Positions 8,401 to 16,040 are shown, numbered from the stretch's first letter. The stretch: DNA of 16,843 nucleotides from Fidelibacterota bacterium (GCA_003535775.1 DPYO01000049.1:1-16843), one strand, 5' to 3'. Numbers and translations are program-made. The notes: a model not told the origin generated them from the sequence alone.

Positions 8401-8882
8401 GGGGGACCATCAATAATATCAAACACCACTTTGACCGAAAAAACAATCAAATGGCTTTCTTCGATTTGGAATGTCTTGGTGGGAAAGCAGAAATCCTGGC
8501 GTTCAGTGATACATTCGCCCGATTCAATAATCTCATTAATAACGGTGAGGTAGTATTTATTGTTGGAAAACCTGCAGACAGCGAAGACTTTAGCGATCTT
8601 AAGCTCATCGCAGAGAGAATTGTCAAGCTGGAAGAGGCAAGGAAATATTTTTCAAAATATATAAATATAAAACTTGACCCGTCTTCAGTGACCTCTGAAG
8701 ATATTAACAAACTCTATGAAATTGCCCAGAAACACCAAGGAAACTGTGGGCTAGTGTTTCATTATCCGATGAATGGAAAAACCCAGAGAATCCTTGCCCA
8801 TAATATTAAGGTGGCTCCAAATAAAAAGTTTTGTGATACCCTTCGAAAGCTGTACGGGAAACAAAACGTTTGGATTGAATGA
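5451..8882 (+). CDS. dnaE: DNA polymerase III alpha subunit
   Basis: DnaE is the replicative polymerase. With the ATG at 5451 (8 bases inside the prenyltransferase gene) the protein has 1143 residues and begins MSKDFVHLHNH, as DnaE1 proteins do; an upstream in-frame TTG at 5427 is less likely. Order: PHP domain (1-280) with HLH (7-9), D18, TDHG (H43), E68, H92, C142 and ND-VH (D209, H211); palm with GPGRGSAAGS and the catalytic aspartates in PDIDIDF (D403, D405) plus D554 in KMDFLGL; fingers; helix-hairpin-helix near NVGTKALEKI; the beta-clamp-binding peptide QVDMF (907-911); then an OB fold (about 960-1050) and the tau-binding C-terminal region. The stop overlaps dtd by four bases. The retained PHP metal ligands suggest built-in 3'-5' proofreading. 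Confidence 0.98.
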   Translation: MSKDFVHLHNHSDYSLLDGAQKIKPMVQKAKALGMQSIALTDHGNLFGAMEFYSCCKKEGIKPIIGMEAYIIGRGSRLNREKVSGIKNKVYHIVLLSENIQGYKNLMKLSTLSYLEGFYYRPRMDKEILRKYSEGLIGLSACFGGEITNLHLEGMDNEAQKAAEEYVDIFGEKNFFFEIQRHGMEQDHAYEKNLILAQKMGISYVATNDVHYTEKDHWEAHDILICLNGSKNRDDPNRMRYKPKEFYLRSPEEMRSLFSDMPEACDTTMEIADRCSLDLIFGKYHLPSFTIPDTCPEKNSDKFLRNLCEKGLIKLYDKITSELQQRLDHELEIIEQMGFSGYFLITSDFVNYAKSQNIPVGPGRGSAAGSLVSYALGITTIDPIKHNLLFERFLNPERISLPDIDIDFCIERRGEVIDYIREKYGEKSVTQIITFGKMKAKQVIRDVGRVMGYSFGEVDKIAKAIPDELNITLESALQKSPHLKKMADGPYSELMEFSLILEGLNRHASTHAAGVVITPGKLTNFSPLYKSSQGDVTSQYDMKGLEELGLLKMDFLGLRNLTVIDRTIKLIQKQGIAIDIEDIQLDDPKVYKMFTKGLTVGIFQFESSGMREFLKKLKPTSIDDLIAMNALYRPGPMKNINEFISRKHGKKKTRYIHPNLKSILEETHGIIVYQEQVMEIANKIAGFSLAEADLMRRAMGKKNKKLMDDISENFLEGAKANGIKTYVAKEIFSLIEKFAQYGFNKSHSTAYAYLAYKTGLLKTNYPAEFMSANLSSEMSNINRIVILINECQKLEIKVDSPDINVSAVQFYPVDKKTISYGLNAIKNVGTKALEKIKEERNKNGPFKTIFDLCSRVDQRTVNKKVLESLVMAGAMDSLEGTRSQMFESVDLAINYGQKIQNGHNQNQVDMFTGLSSEKRLFYEPSLLETSEWDKKDCLQKEKEVLGLYLSGHPLFEFADELEEFSTFDFSEESKSTVKTPLRIGGTINNIKHHFDRKNNQMAFFDLECLGGKAEILAFSDTFARFNNLINNGEVVFIVGKPADSEDFSDLKLIAERIVKLEEARKYFSKYINIKLDPSSVTSEDINKLYEIAQKHQGNCGLVFHYPMNGKTQRILAHNIKVAPNKKFCDTLRKLYGKQNVWIE

Positions 8883-9325
8883 TTGCAGTTTTACAGCGGG
8901 TTACTCGAGGGAGTGTCTCCATTGACAATAAGGTAGTCGGGGAAATTAACTATGGATTGGTTATTTTTTTAGGTGTTATGAATACAGATAAAAAAAAAGA
9001 TGGGGATTTTCTAGCAGACAAAATCGCTGATTTTAGAATTTTCAACGATAAAGACCATAAAATGAACCTGTCAGTTAAAGACGCAGGCGGATCAGCCCTG
9101 GTGATTAGCCAGTTTACCCTGTGCAGTAATTGGAGAAAAGGACGCCGGCCCAGCTTCATCAATGCTGCTTCCCCGGAAAAAGGAGAACAGTTGTACATAG
9201 ATTTTATGGAGAGGCTCACGGCGAATGGACTCCTAGTAAAATCGGGGAGGTTCGGCGCTATAATGGAAGTAAACCTTATAAATGACGGGCCAGTTACGTT
9301 TGTGCTGGATAGCAAGAAGGTGTAA
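8879..9325 (+). CDS. dtd: D-aminoacyl-tRNA deacylase
   Basis: Dtd hydrolyses D-amino acids, and mischarged glycine, from tRNA, protecting translation from wrong chirality. The 148 residues are full length. The first half opens with MIAVLQRVTRGSVSI, as expected. The two signature active-site motifs are SQFTL (77-81), here followed by RKGRRPSF, and GPVT (137-140) in the NDGPVTF segment; the latter supplies the Gly-cis-Pro of the chiral proofreading site. ATG overlaps the dnaE stop (ATGA). A 52-bp AT-rich gap follows. Confidence 0.97.
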   Translation: MIAVLQRVTRGSVSIDNKVVGEINYGLVIFLGVMNTDKKKDGDFLADKIADFRIFNDKDHKMNLSVKDAGGSALVISQFTLCSNWRKGRRPSFINAASPEKGEQLYIDFMERLTANGLLVKSGRFGAIMEVNLINDGPVTFVLDSKKV

Positions 9326-9377
9326 CCCTATTTATTTCTTATTTGTAACTTCCCTTAGTAAAACATATTAAAAAACA

Positions 9378-9779
9378 ATGCGAAAAATCAGAATTGTCAT
9401 GGCAAAACCTGGCCTTGATGGTCACGACCGGGGAATTAAAATTCTTGCTTCTGCCTACCGTGATTCGGGAATGGAAGTGATTTATCTGGGCCTCCGGCAA
9501 ACCCCAGAGATGATCGTCTCCGCTGCGCTTCAGGAAGATGCAGATGTAATCGCTCTGTCCAGTCTTAATAATGCTCACATGACAATTTTCCCCAAAGTAT
9601 TGAAATTAATGAAAAAAAATGAAATAGATGATGTTCTGCTTACCGGGGGTGGAATCATTCCGGGGAAAGATATGGAGACTCTGCAAGATTTAGGGTCAGG
9701 AAAATTGTTCGGGCCAGGTACGCCCGTCCAAGACACAATTGATTACATTGAAAATTGGGTGAAAGAAAACCGAAGATGA
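9378..9779 (+). CDS. Stand-alone cobalamin-binding subunit of a methylmalonyl-CoA mutase-type enzyme
   Basis: The 133 residues form only the Rossmann-like B12-binding domain that is fused to the catalytic barrel in many methylmalonyl-CoA mutases. It shows the DxHxxG motif as GLDGHDRGI, which supplies the lower axial histidine to cobalt. SSLNNAH stands where SSLAGGH is usual, and LLTGGGIIPGKD then LFGPGTP contact the corrin and nucleotide tail. It probably works with a separate catalytic subunit encoded elsewhere, interconverting methylmalonyl-CoA and succinyl-CoA. Isobutyryl-CoA-type or other acyl-CoA mutases are possible alternatives. No Shine-Dalgarno is visible. Its stop overlaps the start of the next gene (ATGA), tying it to the TPR protein. 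Confidence 0.88.
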   Translation: MRKIRIVMAKPGLDGHDRGIKILASAYRDSGMEVIYLGLRQTPEMIVSAALQEDADVIALSSLNNAHMTIFPKVLKLMKKNEIDDVLLTGGGIIPGKDMETLQDLGSGKLFGPGTPVQDTIDYIENWVKENRR

Positions 9780-10447
9780 TTGATTTAAAAAACAAAACAG
9801 CCCTTGAGTTTTATTTTGCCGATCATTTCGACACAGTTTTATTTCCTGTTCTTGCAGATATTTACCTAAAGGAAGATGATCTAATCCGCGCAAAAAAAGT
9901 ATGTGAAATTGGATTGGGATACAACCCTAAACATGCAGAGGGTCTCTATACATTTTCCAAAGTACATCTGGCAGAAGGGGACCTTAAAGGGGCAGAAAAA
10001 GTTTTAATAACTCTACTGAATACAGGATCAATTCATCTCCAGGGGTACATTATGCTCGCTGGTATTCAGAAAGAGTTAAAACGAAATGTAAATACTATAG
10101 AATCTAGCTGGAAAGAAGTCTTGAAAATTGATCCTCATCATTCAGATGGGCTGGAATATCTTCAAAATCTGAAAAAAAAATCTAAAAGTGGGAATAAAAC
10201 CAAGAAAAAAAATACCCGAAAAAAATCATTGGGTACACCAAGGCCCATGAAAGCAGAAGACCTAGAATCCTTATCAATCAGCCCCAAGCTTGCAACCTTT
10301 ACTTTGGTTAAAGTCCTGGAAGATCAGGGACTGTTTTATCAAGCGTTAGACGTCCTGGATATCCTTGAAAAAAAAGGAAAAAATACCAAGCGAATTACAC
10401 TGGAAAAAACTAGAATACAAAATCGTCTTCCACACCATAAAAATTAA
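9776..10447 (+). CDS. Tetratricopeptide-repeat protein of unknown function
   Basis: The protein has 223 residues when started at the ATG at 9776, which overlaps the stop of the B12-binding gene; an in-frame TTG at 9755 is less likely. Residues about 20-130 contain TPR-like helix pairs, such as LADIYLKEDDLIRAKKVCEIGL, GLYTFSKVHLAEGDLKGAEKVL and SSWKEVLKIDPHHSDG. A basic linker (about 134-155, rich in Lys and Ser) is followed by a C-terminal helix pair, LATFTLVKVLEDQGLFYQALDVLDIL, of the kind that ends many TPR scaffold proteins. No signal peptide or membrane span is seen, so it is probably cytoplasmic. It likely mediates protein contacts; the partner is unknown. Translational coupling to the mutase subunit hints at, but does not prove, a shared role. 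Confidence 0.8.
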   Translation: MIDLKNKTALEFYFADHFDTVLFPVLADIYLKEDDLIRAKKVCEIGLGYNPKHAEGLYTFSKVHLAEGDLKGAEKVLITLLNTGSIHLQGYIMLAGIQKELKRNVNTIESSWKEVLKIDPHHSDGLEYLQNLKKKSKSGNKTKKKNTRKKSLGTPRPMKAEDLESLSISPKLATFTLVKVLEDQGLFYQALDVLDILEKKGKNTKRITLEKTRIQNRLPHHKN

Positions 10448-10480
10448 TTTAATCAAATATAATAATCAATATTAAAGACA

Positions 10481-11560
10481 ATGAGTGAACACATTTTCCT
10501 TCGCAGACAGGACTCACTAAGACAGAAACTTAATGAACAAAACTTGGATGGTATACTTAGTTCCAACTTGACTAATATACGCTATCTCTGTGGTTTTACA
10601 GGTTCAGCAGCCTCCTGTTTGATTACACCGGATGAGGCCTATTTTATTTCTGATGGCCGCTATGAAATTCAATCGAAACAACAAGTAAAAGGGTTAAAAA
10701 GGTTTATTGATTTTGGTTCTCATTTAAAAATTATTAAAGACAACAACCTTATCCCAAACGGATTAAAAGTGGCCTTTGAAGGTGATCATATATCTGCGAA
10801 TTCTTATAAAAAGTTATTAGAAAGTTTCCCAAATGTCCGTTGGGAATCCACATCTATGATCCTAGAGCAGATGCAGGCTGTCAAAGACGATACTGAGCTG
10901 GAAGCTATCCGTACGGCAGTGAAAATTACAGATTCTATTTACACAGAAATCCTTCCCATGCTTCGTGTTGGAGTTACCGAGAAGGAGATCGCCAATCATT
11001 TAGTCCTCAGATATAGGCAGGAAAGCGATGGTGAGGCATATCATCCCATTGTTGCCGGTGGACCGAACAGTGCTTTACCTCATGCTATCCCCTCTAATAG
11101 AGTTTTTCAAAAAGGCGACTTTATCCTCATTGATGCCGCAGCCAAGTATGCAGGTTATCATGCTGATATGACCCGAACCTCAGTGATGGGTTCAGCTGAT
11201 GATAAACATCATGAAATCTATACTATTGTAAAAGGCTCCCAGCAATCCGGTTGTGATGCAGCCCATGCAGGCGTACCATGCACTGAAATAGATAAAATTA
11301 CACGTGATTATATAACAAAAAGAGGATATGGAAAATATTATAATCACGGTACTGGACATGGTTTGGGGTTAGAAATTCATACTGAACCACGGCTAAGTCA
11401 TCTTAGCAAACAAATCTTACAAGAAAATAATGTGGTAACAATTGAACCTGGAATTTATCTCCCAGAATGGGGCGGAGTACGAATAGAAGATGATCTTATT
11501 ATCGGGAAAGAGAACAGCGAGATATTAAACCAGACAACGAAAGAATTAGTAATTCTTTAA
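10481..11560 (+). CDS. M24 family metallopeptidase, Xaa-Pro aminopeptidase/dipeptidase type
   Basis: This 359-residue cytoplasmic peptidase removes N-terminal residues before proline. An N-terminal creatinase-like domain (about 1-130, with NIRYLCGFTGS and ISDGRYEIQ) precedes the pita-bread catalytic domain. All five ligands of the dinuclear metal site are visible: D218 (LIDAAA), D229 (YHADMTRTS), H293 (GTGHGLGLEIH), E322 (IEPGIYLPEW) and E336 (RIEDD). Length and motifs fit both PepQ-like dipeptidases and short PepP-like aminopeptidases, so no symbol is given. It starts 33 bp after the TPR gene without a strong ribosome binding site (AAAGA is close by) and may belong to the same transcript. 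A 126-bp gap with no clear terminator follows. Confidence 0.92.
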   Translation: MSEHIFLRRQDSLRQKLNEQNLDGILSSNLTNIRYLCGFTGSAASCLITPDEAYFISDGRYEIQSKQQVKGLKRFIDFGSHLKIIKDNNLIPNGLKVAFEGDHISANSYKKLLESFPNVRWESTSMILEQMQAVKDDTELEAIRTAVKITDSIYTEILPMLRVGVTEKEIANHLVLRYRQESDGEAYHPIVAGGPNSALPHAIPSNRVFQKGDFILIDAAAKYAGYHADMTRTSVMGSADDKHHEIYTIVKGSQQSGCDAAHAGVPCTEIDKITRDYITKRGYGKYYNHGTGHGLGLEIHTEPRLSHLSKQILQENNVVTIEPGIYLPEWGGVRIEDDLIIGKENSEILNQTTKELVIL

Positions 11561-11686
11561 TTCTTTGGTTGAATCATAAAATTTATGTTTGGATTTGATA
11601 AGTCAGTTCTTTCCCCTTAAAGTCAATATAAATAGGCAATTAAAGCACCCCACAAACACTCTTTTAACTAATTTTTTGATTCTGAA

Positions 11687-12319
11687 TTGCAAAAGAAAAT
11701 AACCGGGATCTTCTTTGATATTGGAGGTGTGTTGCTCAATATTCATCCCGAGAGAACAATTCAACACCTGAATAACTGCACCGGAATTTCAAAAGAAATT
11801 ATTAAAACTGCATTCTCTCATGAAATTCATAACAATTATGAAAAAGGTGAGATAAATAACCAGGAGTATTTTCAATCTATTAAGCGGGCTCTTCCCAAAA
11901 CTGACTCTCTCTGCGAACCTGATTTTTGGGAAGCCTGGGGGATGCTTCTGGGAGAAGAAACAAGCGTTTCCCCTGTTCTTCGATCATGTTCAAAACATAT
12001 TCCTATATGGCTTTTATCTAATACCAATCCTTATCACATAGAACTGGGGGAAAAGCGCTTCTCTTTTTTACCCCTGGTCATAGGTTCAGTGTTTTCCTAT
12101 GATGTGGGATATCGAAAGCCTGATGAAGATATCTTCCGTATTGCTTTAAACTTGGCAGAAAAAACTCCGGGAGAAGTACTTTTTATTGATGATGACCTGA
12201 AGAACGTAAACCAGGCTCGTAAAATCGGGCTGAATTCTCACCATTTTATATCTACAGAATCACTGAAACAAAAAATGATAGAATTAGGTTTGTCTTTTCT
12301 AAAGGATGATTCAACATAA
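11687..12319 (+). CDS. HAD-superfamily (subfamily IA, YihX-like) phosphatase
   Basis: The 210-residue hydrolase has the four HAD motifs. Motif I is FFDIGGVLL with nucleophile D11, where the usual second Asp is glycine, as in YihX-type members. Motif II is LLSNTN (S111). Motif III is the lysine in YRKPDEDIF (K144). Motif IV is FIDDDLKN (D168-D170). A helical cap lies between residues about 20 and 95. It probably dephosphorylates a small sugar phosphate or nucleotide, but the substrate cannot be read from the sequence. A stop at 11669-11671 leaves the TTG at 11687 as the only usual start codon before motif I, so a TTG start is inferred. It is convergent with dnaG, separated by 36 bp. Confidence 0.88.
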   Translation: MQKKITGIFFDIGGVLLNIHPERTIQHLNNCTGISKEIIKTAFSHEIHNNYEKGEINNQEYFQSIKRALPKTDSLCEPDFWEAWGMLLGEETSVSPVLRSCSKHIPIWLLSNTNPYHIELGEKRFSFLPLVIGSVFSYDVGYRKPDEDIFRIALNLAEKTPGEVLFIDDDLKNVNQARKIGLNSHHFISTESLKQKMIELGLSFLKDDST

Positions 12320-12355
12320 CCAAATCATAATATACGATGAACATCATACCTTAAA

Positions 12356-14116
12356 TTATATGGAAATTGATTTCAGTTCTTCCTGAAGTTTAGCCACTTC
12401 GATAATAGCTTCAGTAGGATCTTCTCCTGCTTCCTCTAATTCGCGTATTCGAATACGCATCTCTCTAATATTTTCTTTTATCGGATGTGCCTTTAAAGTA
12501 TGAATACAGTCTTGAACAAGTGAAGTTAAATTGGACCCATCTATTCTATCCATGAGAATATTCGTTACCAACTTTCGTTCAACATCTGAATCAAACTGGG
12601 CTACGATAGCAGGATAATCAATTTCATCATAAATTGGAATAACCAGCTTTGCGAGTTTTTTTAATACTGGTTCTAAAAACAATTCTAAATGAACCTTTTT
12701 CCTGACAATCTGGCGATCATCAAGATTTTCGCCAGCGAGTATTTTTACCAATATCACCTGGGCTTTTTGAACTTTTGATGTCAGTCGAATTTCATTAGAC
12801 TCCCTTGAAAAAGCTGGTATTGGCTCCTTTAGATTCCTTTGTTTTTGACTGTACATGTTTTTCAATAGGTCGCTCTCTTCCACCCGCATTTCCTGAGCAA
12901 GAGATTTCAAAAGGTCATCCCTGATAATTCCATCAGACACTCCTGCAATTTGGGACACAGCATCCCTGATAAATTCTGATCGCTGCACAGACGGTAAGGA
13001 TTTAGCATCCTTCGTCTGAATATGAAATGGAAGTACAGGAACTGCTTTGTCCACAGCTTCCTTAAACCCATCTGCTCCTGATTTTCTTACCCAGTCATCA
13101 GGGTCCATTCCATTCGGGATTTGAACAATCTGCGGTTCAATCCCAAATCTCAAAAGCAAATAACCAGCCCGAACGGAAGCATCAATCCCTGCAGAATCAC
13201 CATCATAAGCAAGAACAACGCGATGTGTAAATTTCCGTATTTGTAAAGCATGATGCTCCGTCAAGGCAGTTCCTGACAGGGCAATAACATTTTGAATTCC
13301 TGCCTGAAATAACTGAAGAAAATCCATATAACCCTCAACAAAAATAGCATAGCCATGTTCCCGGATTGGTTGTCGTGCAGAATGTAAACCATAGAAAATA
13401 TCTCTTTTCCGATAGAGTGGAGTCTCTGGAGAATTTAGATATTTCGCCGGATCTTCAGGGTCCAAGGCTCTGCCCCCAAAGGCAACAACTCTTCCTGCTG
13501 TATTAAAGATTGGGAACATAATTCTTTTGCGGAAACGGTCAAAAGTGCCCTTCTCTGTTTTGAGAAATAATCCTGTTTTTTCAAGAGTCTCGTTTGACAT
13601 TTTCTTCTTTTTCGCAAGGGTTAATAATTCGTTCCAGGTCTCATGTGCCAATCCAATCTTGAACTGTTCTAATATTTCTTTCTCCAGCCCACGATCAGAT
13701 AAATAGGAAAGAACTGACTTCCCCTTTTCGGAAAAAAGATTTTTTTGATAAAGAGTCATCGCCATTTCGTGAAGCTCATATAAATTGGAAAAGAGCTCTT
13801 TCCCTCCTTTTACCTGAGTAAGCTGCACTTCAATTCCGTATTGTTCTCCTAACCGCTGAACGGCTTCTATGAATCCTATTTTTTCATATTCCATGATAAA
13901 GTCAATTGTACTTCCTCCTGTACCACAACCAAAACAGTGAAATATTTCCTTCGCAGGGGCAACGCTAAAAGACGGTGTTTTTTCATTATGGAAAGGACAG
14001 AGCCCAAAATAATTCTGCCCGCGTTTCTTTAGATCTACATATTTTGAAACAACGTCCAAAATGTCGGAAGCATCCCTGACCCGTTCTATTATCTCTTGAG
14101 CAACCCTTGCCATCAT
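12356..14116 (-). CDS. dnaG: DNA primase
   Basis: DnaG lays the RNA primers for replication. The 586 residues show the N-terminal CHC2 zinc finger (C40, H43, C61, C64 in GLCPFHNEKTPSF and HCFGCGTGG). The RNA-polymerase core includes FDRFRKRIMFPI and GRVVAFGGRAL. The TOPRIM metal site is E261 in FVEGYMD and D305/D307 in AYDGDSAG. The C-terminal third (about 440-586) is diverged and helical, as expected for the region that binds the DnaB helicase. The start forms an ATGA overlap with the cvpA stop, giving translational coupling; the adjacent ATG three bases later is an equal alternative. In many bacteria dnaG is followed by rpoD, but here it ends the operon and meets the HAD gene head-on. Confidence 0.97.
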   Translation of the reverse strand: MMARVAQEIIERVRDASDILDVVSKYVDLKKRGQNYFGLCPFHNEKTPSFSVAPAKEIFHCFGCGTGGSTIDFIMEYEKIGFIEAVQRLGEQYGIEVQLTQVKGGKELFSNLYELHEMAMTLYQKNLFSEKGKSVLSYLSDRGLEKEILEQFKIGLAHETWNELLTLAKKKKMSNETLEKTGLFLKTEKGTFDRFRKRIMFPIFNTAGRVVAFGGRALDPEDPAKYLNSPETPLYRKRDIFYGLHSARQPIREHGYAIFVEGYMDFLQLFQAGIQNVIALSGTALTEHHALQIRKFTHRVVLAYDGDSAGIDASVRAGYLLLRFGIEPQIVQIPNGMDPDDWVRKSGADGFKEAVDKAVPVLPFHIQTKDAKSLPSVQRSEFIRDAVSQIAGVSDGIIRDDLLKSLAQEMRVEESDLLKNMYSQKQRNLKEPIPAFSRESNEIRLTSKVQKAQVILVKILAGENLDDRQIVRKKVHLELFLEPVLKKLAKLVIPIYDEIDYPAIVAQFDSDVERKLVTNILMDRIDGSNLTSLVQDCIHTLKAHPIKENIREMRIRIRELEEAGEDPTEAIIEVAKLQEELKSISI

Positions 14117-14658
14117 TGATTTATTTCTTTGTCTGTTTCCATCATAGTCTTGATAAAATTTTCACCTTTTTCAAATGGATCTTCCCAGTGAAATATTTTT
14201 ATAATATTGATTCTTGCCTGCGTCAGAATCCTGGCTAAGCTGGACTCTTTATATACAATTATTGACCACTCATCCTTTGGTGAGATATCCAAAAACAAGA
14301 CAATGAGACTTACAACAATTGATCCTTTTAATAACCCAAACACAAAACCTGTTGATCTGTTTATCCATCTCGTACCTTTTGAGACAATAAGAAAATTAAC
14401 CATTCTTGTCAAGACTCTCGTGATTAACAGGATAAACAAAAAAATAACCATAAAACTGGTTAAGAGCAATACCCACGCATCAATTTCCAACCACAGGGAA
14501 ATATTTCCGGCCAAAACAACGTAATATCTCATGGCAGTCATTGCTGAGAGTATTAGACCAAGAAGTCGTCCCAATCCTTCGACCAGCCCCTGTTTGAATC
14601 CAAGAATCCCCAACCATAAAATAAAAATGGCGGAAAGTCCATCAAGAAATAAAATCAT
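14113..14658 (-). CDS. cvpA: CvpA family inner-membrane protein
   Basis: The 181-residue protein has four hydrophobic segments: about 4-24, 28-46, 58-84 and 104-123. Between the third and fourth lies the family-typical WINRSTGFVFGLLKGS stretch. It starts with the short Asp-containing helix (FLDGLSAIFI) followed by FKQGLVEGLGRLLG, as in CvpA. CvpA was named from colicin V production and is linked to envelope maintenance; its molecular activity is not firmly known. The last about 50 residues are soluble and charged. It overlaps dnaG by four bases and lies 83 bp after yqeY. Confidence 0.85.
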   Translation of the reverse strand: MILFLDGLSAIFILWLGILGFKQGLVEGLGRLLGLILSAMTAMRYYVVLAGNISLWLEIDAWVLLLTSFMVIFLFILLITRVLTRMVNFLIVSKGTRWINRSTGFVFGLLKGSIVVSLIVLFLDISPKDEWSIIVYKESSLARILTQARINIIKIFHWEDPFEKGENFIKTMMETDKEINQ

Positions 14659-14741
14659 TGTTCATCCACCAAATAATTCCCCATAAAATTTTATTATGCA
14701 AAAATGATCATCAACAAAAATAGACAAAACTCTTGTCAAGA

Positions 14742-15185
14742 TCAGGACAATAATTCTCTCAATATATCCTGAGCTATTTTCCCGTCAATTTTTCCCGCAC
14801 CTTTTTTCATAACCAGGGGCATAACCTTACCAAGATCAGACATGGATTCTGCCCCAGTTTCTTTTACTGTTTCCCGTACCAGCCGGCGCACTTCTTCCTC
14901 ACTCATCGCTTGTGGCAAATATTCCTCTATAATAGATAATTCCTTCGTTTCAGTTTCAACAAGATCATTCCGACCACCCTGCTTATACATTTCAATCGAT
15001 TCCCGTCGCTGTTTTGCCAATGATTGAATAACTTTAATTTCTTCCTGTTCAGTCAGTTTATCTCCCTTGTCAATGTACCTGTATTTCAACTTCCCAATAA
15101 TATTTCTCAAAGCATTGATTCTCTCCTTTTCCTTTTCTTTCATTGCTTTGTACATATCTTTTTGAATTTTATCAACTAAAGGCAT
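14742..15185 (-). CDS. yqeY: GatB/YqeY domain protein
   Basis: The 147 residues match the YqeY family, which resembles the tRNA-binding tail domain of the GatB subunit of the amidotransferase. Visible family blocks are the N-terminal IQKDMYKAMKEKEKERINALR, AKQRRESIEMYKQGGRNDL, the EYLPQ motif and the C-terminal SDLGKVMPLVMKK with GKIDGKI. A tRNA-related role is likely but not proven; it carries no catalytic amidase. The ATG is preceded on its strand by AAGGAA (about six bases away), a fair Shine-Dalgarno. yqeY upstream of dnaG is a recurrent bacterial arrangement. Here the preceding gene, 24 bp away, is a DNA methyltransferase rather than rpsU. Confidence 0.93.
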   Translation of the reverse strand: MPLVDKIQKDMYKAMKEKEKERINALRNIIGKLKYRYIDKGDKLTEQEEIKVIQSLAKQRRESIEMYKQGGRNDLVETETKELSIIEEYLPQAMSEEEVRRLVRETVKETGAESMSDLGKVMPLVMKKGAGKIDGKIAQDILRELLS

Positions 15186-15209
15186 AATTCCTTTTTCCTT
15201 TTTTTTATT

Positions 15210-16040
15210 TTAAGTCTGGTCTATACGTTTCATTGCCATAAGTAATTGATCCTGGTCAGTTTCAAAACCAATGAATCGCCTTCCGGTCTTCTTTGCCATA
15301 ATCCCAACGCTTCCTCTCCCCATAAATGGATCTACAACCCAATTCAATTTGAAACTGCTGACAGTAAAAATCCTCTTAAGCACCTCTTCAGGTTTCCCTC
15401 TTTCAAATTGATTTTTTGTGCCAATTTGAATATCAATAATATCTGCCCAAAAATTATTTAATTGCTGTTTTTGTTCGGCCTCTTTTAAAGAGGAAACTTT
15501 TTTCTGATCAAACATGAATTCATTGGTTTTAGTTGCAAACCAAATATCAGACAGAACATTCCGCCATATCACTAATCGAGGCTGGTCTTTTGCCTGGTTG
15601 TTTCTCCATGTGATTCGGGACTGAATATTAAAATTATTGCTCAGCAATGCATGATACATTCCGGAATAGCGCCATCCGCAAATAAGGTACATTGATCCTG
15701 TCGGTTTTAGAACACGGAACGATTGTTCTAGCCACTTCTCATTCCACTGATAGTATTCCTGGAGAGTCAATGGCGGATTTTTTTCGCTGGCGTCCTTCCA
15801 GGGACTTTCCGGAGGATTCGTTACAATGAGATCAATTGTGTTGTCCGGGAGTCTCGCAAGACCTTTGATCCCATCTGCAAGAAACAACCCCTCCTCCATT
15901 TGATTTCGGGTCATTTTGATTTCATTTTCCTGCCGTACGGCAGGAAGATAACGATTTAAATCAGAAACTGTCATTCCGCTTACCGCTTCAAGAGGATTGG
16001 TAAACAAAGGATTAAATGCTTCTTTTTTAGGACCATTCAT
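15210..16040 (-). CDS. Orphan DNA methyltransferase, N4-cytosine/N6-adenine beta-class layout
   Basis: The 276 residues have the layout of PF01555-type DNA methylases with motif IV before motif I. FLADGIKGLARLPDNTIDLIVTNPPES (about 53-79) holds the catalytic motif as NPPE (75-78), where the family has (D/N/S)PP followed by an aromatic residue. RVLKPTGSMYL (109-119) is a strand typical of SAM-dependent enzymes. GKPEEVLKRIF then VVDPFMGRGSVG (235-246) is the SAM-binding motif I. The middle region (about 120-210) would contain target recognition. The first about 42 residues look like an extension with a palindromic insert; the ATG giving MTRNQMEEG (residue 43) is an alternative start. No restriction enzyme or specificity subunit is adjacent, so it may be a regulatory orphan methylase. 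The recognition sequence is unknown. Confidence 0.85.
   Translation of the reverse strand: MNGPKKEAFNPLFTNPLEAVSGMTVSDLNRYLPAVRQENEIKMTRNQMEEGLFLADGIKGLARLPDNTIDLIVTNPPESPWKDASEKNPPLTLQEYYQWNEKWLEQSFRVLKPTGSMYLICGWRYSGMYHALLSNNFNIQSRITWRNNQAKDQPRLVIWRNVLSDIWFATKTNEFMFDQKKVSSLKEAEQKQQLNNFWADIIDIQIGTKNQFERGKPEEVLKRIFTVSSFKLNWVVDPFMGRGSVGIMAKKTGRRFIGFETDQDQLLMAMKRIDQT
15927..15946. repeat. Perfect 20-bp GC-rich palindrome inside the methyltransferase gene
   Basis: TTCCTGCCGTACGGCAGGAA is its own reverse complement. It stands out by GC content (12 of 20) in a low-GC region. It is read in frame on the - strand as LPAVRQE, near residues 32-38 of the methyltransferase, upstream of the conserved core. 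It could be an extruding hairpin, a dispersed palindromic element inserted in frame, or a protein-binding site. No second copy was noticed in this window. Confidence 0.75.

Noticed and set aside
8950..9315. 121-codon open frame on the - strand
   Set aside because: It lies fully inside dtd, which is complete and has both signature motifs.
11561..11686. Terminator or regulatory RNA between the aminopeptidase and HAD genes
   Set aside because: No convincing hairpin with a T tract or recognised riboswitch fold was visible in these 126 bases.
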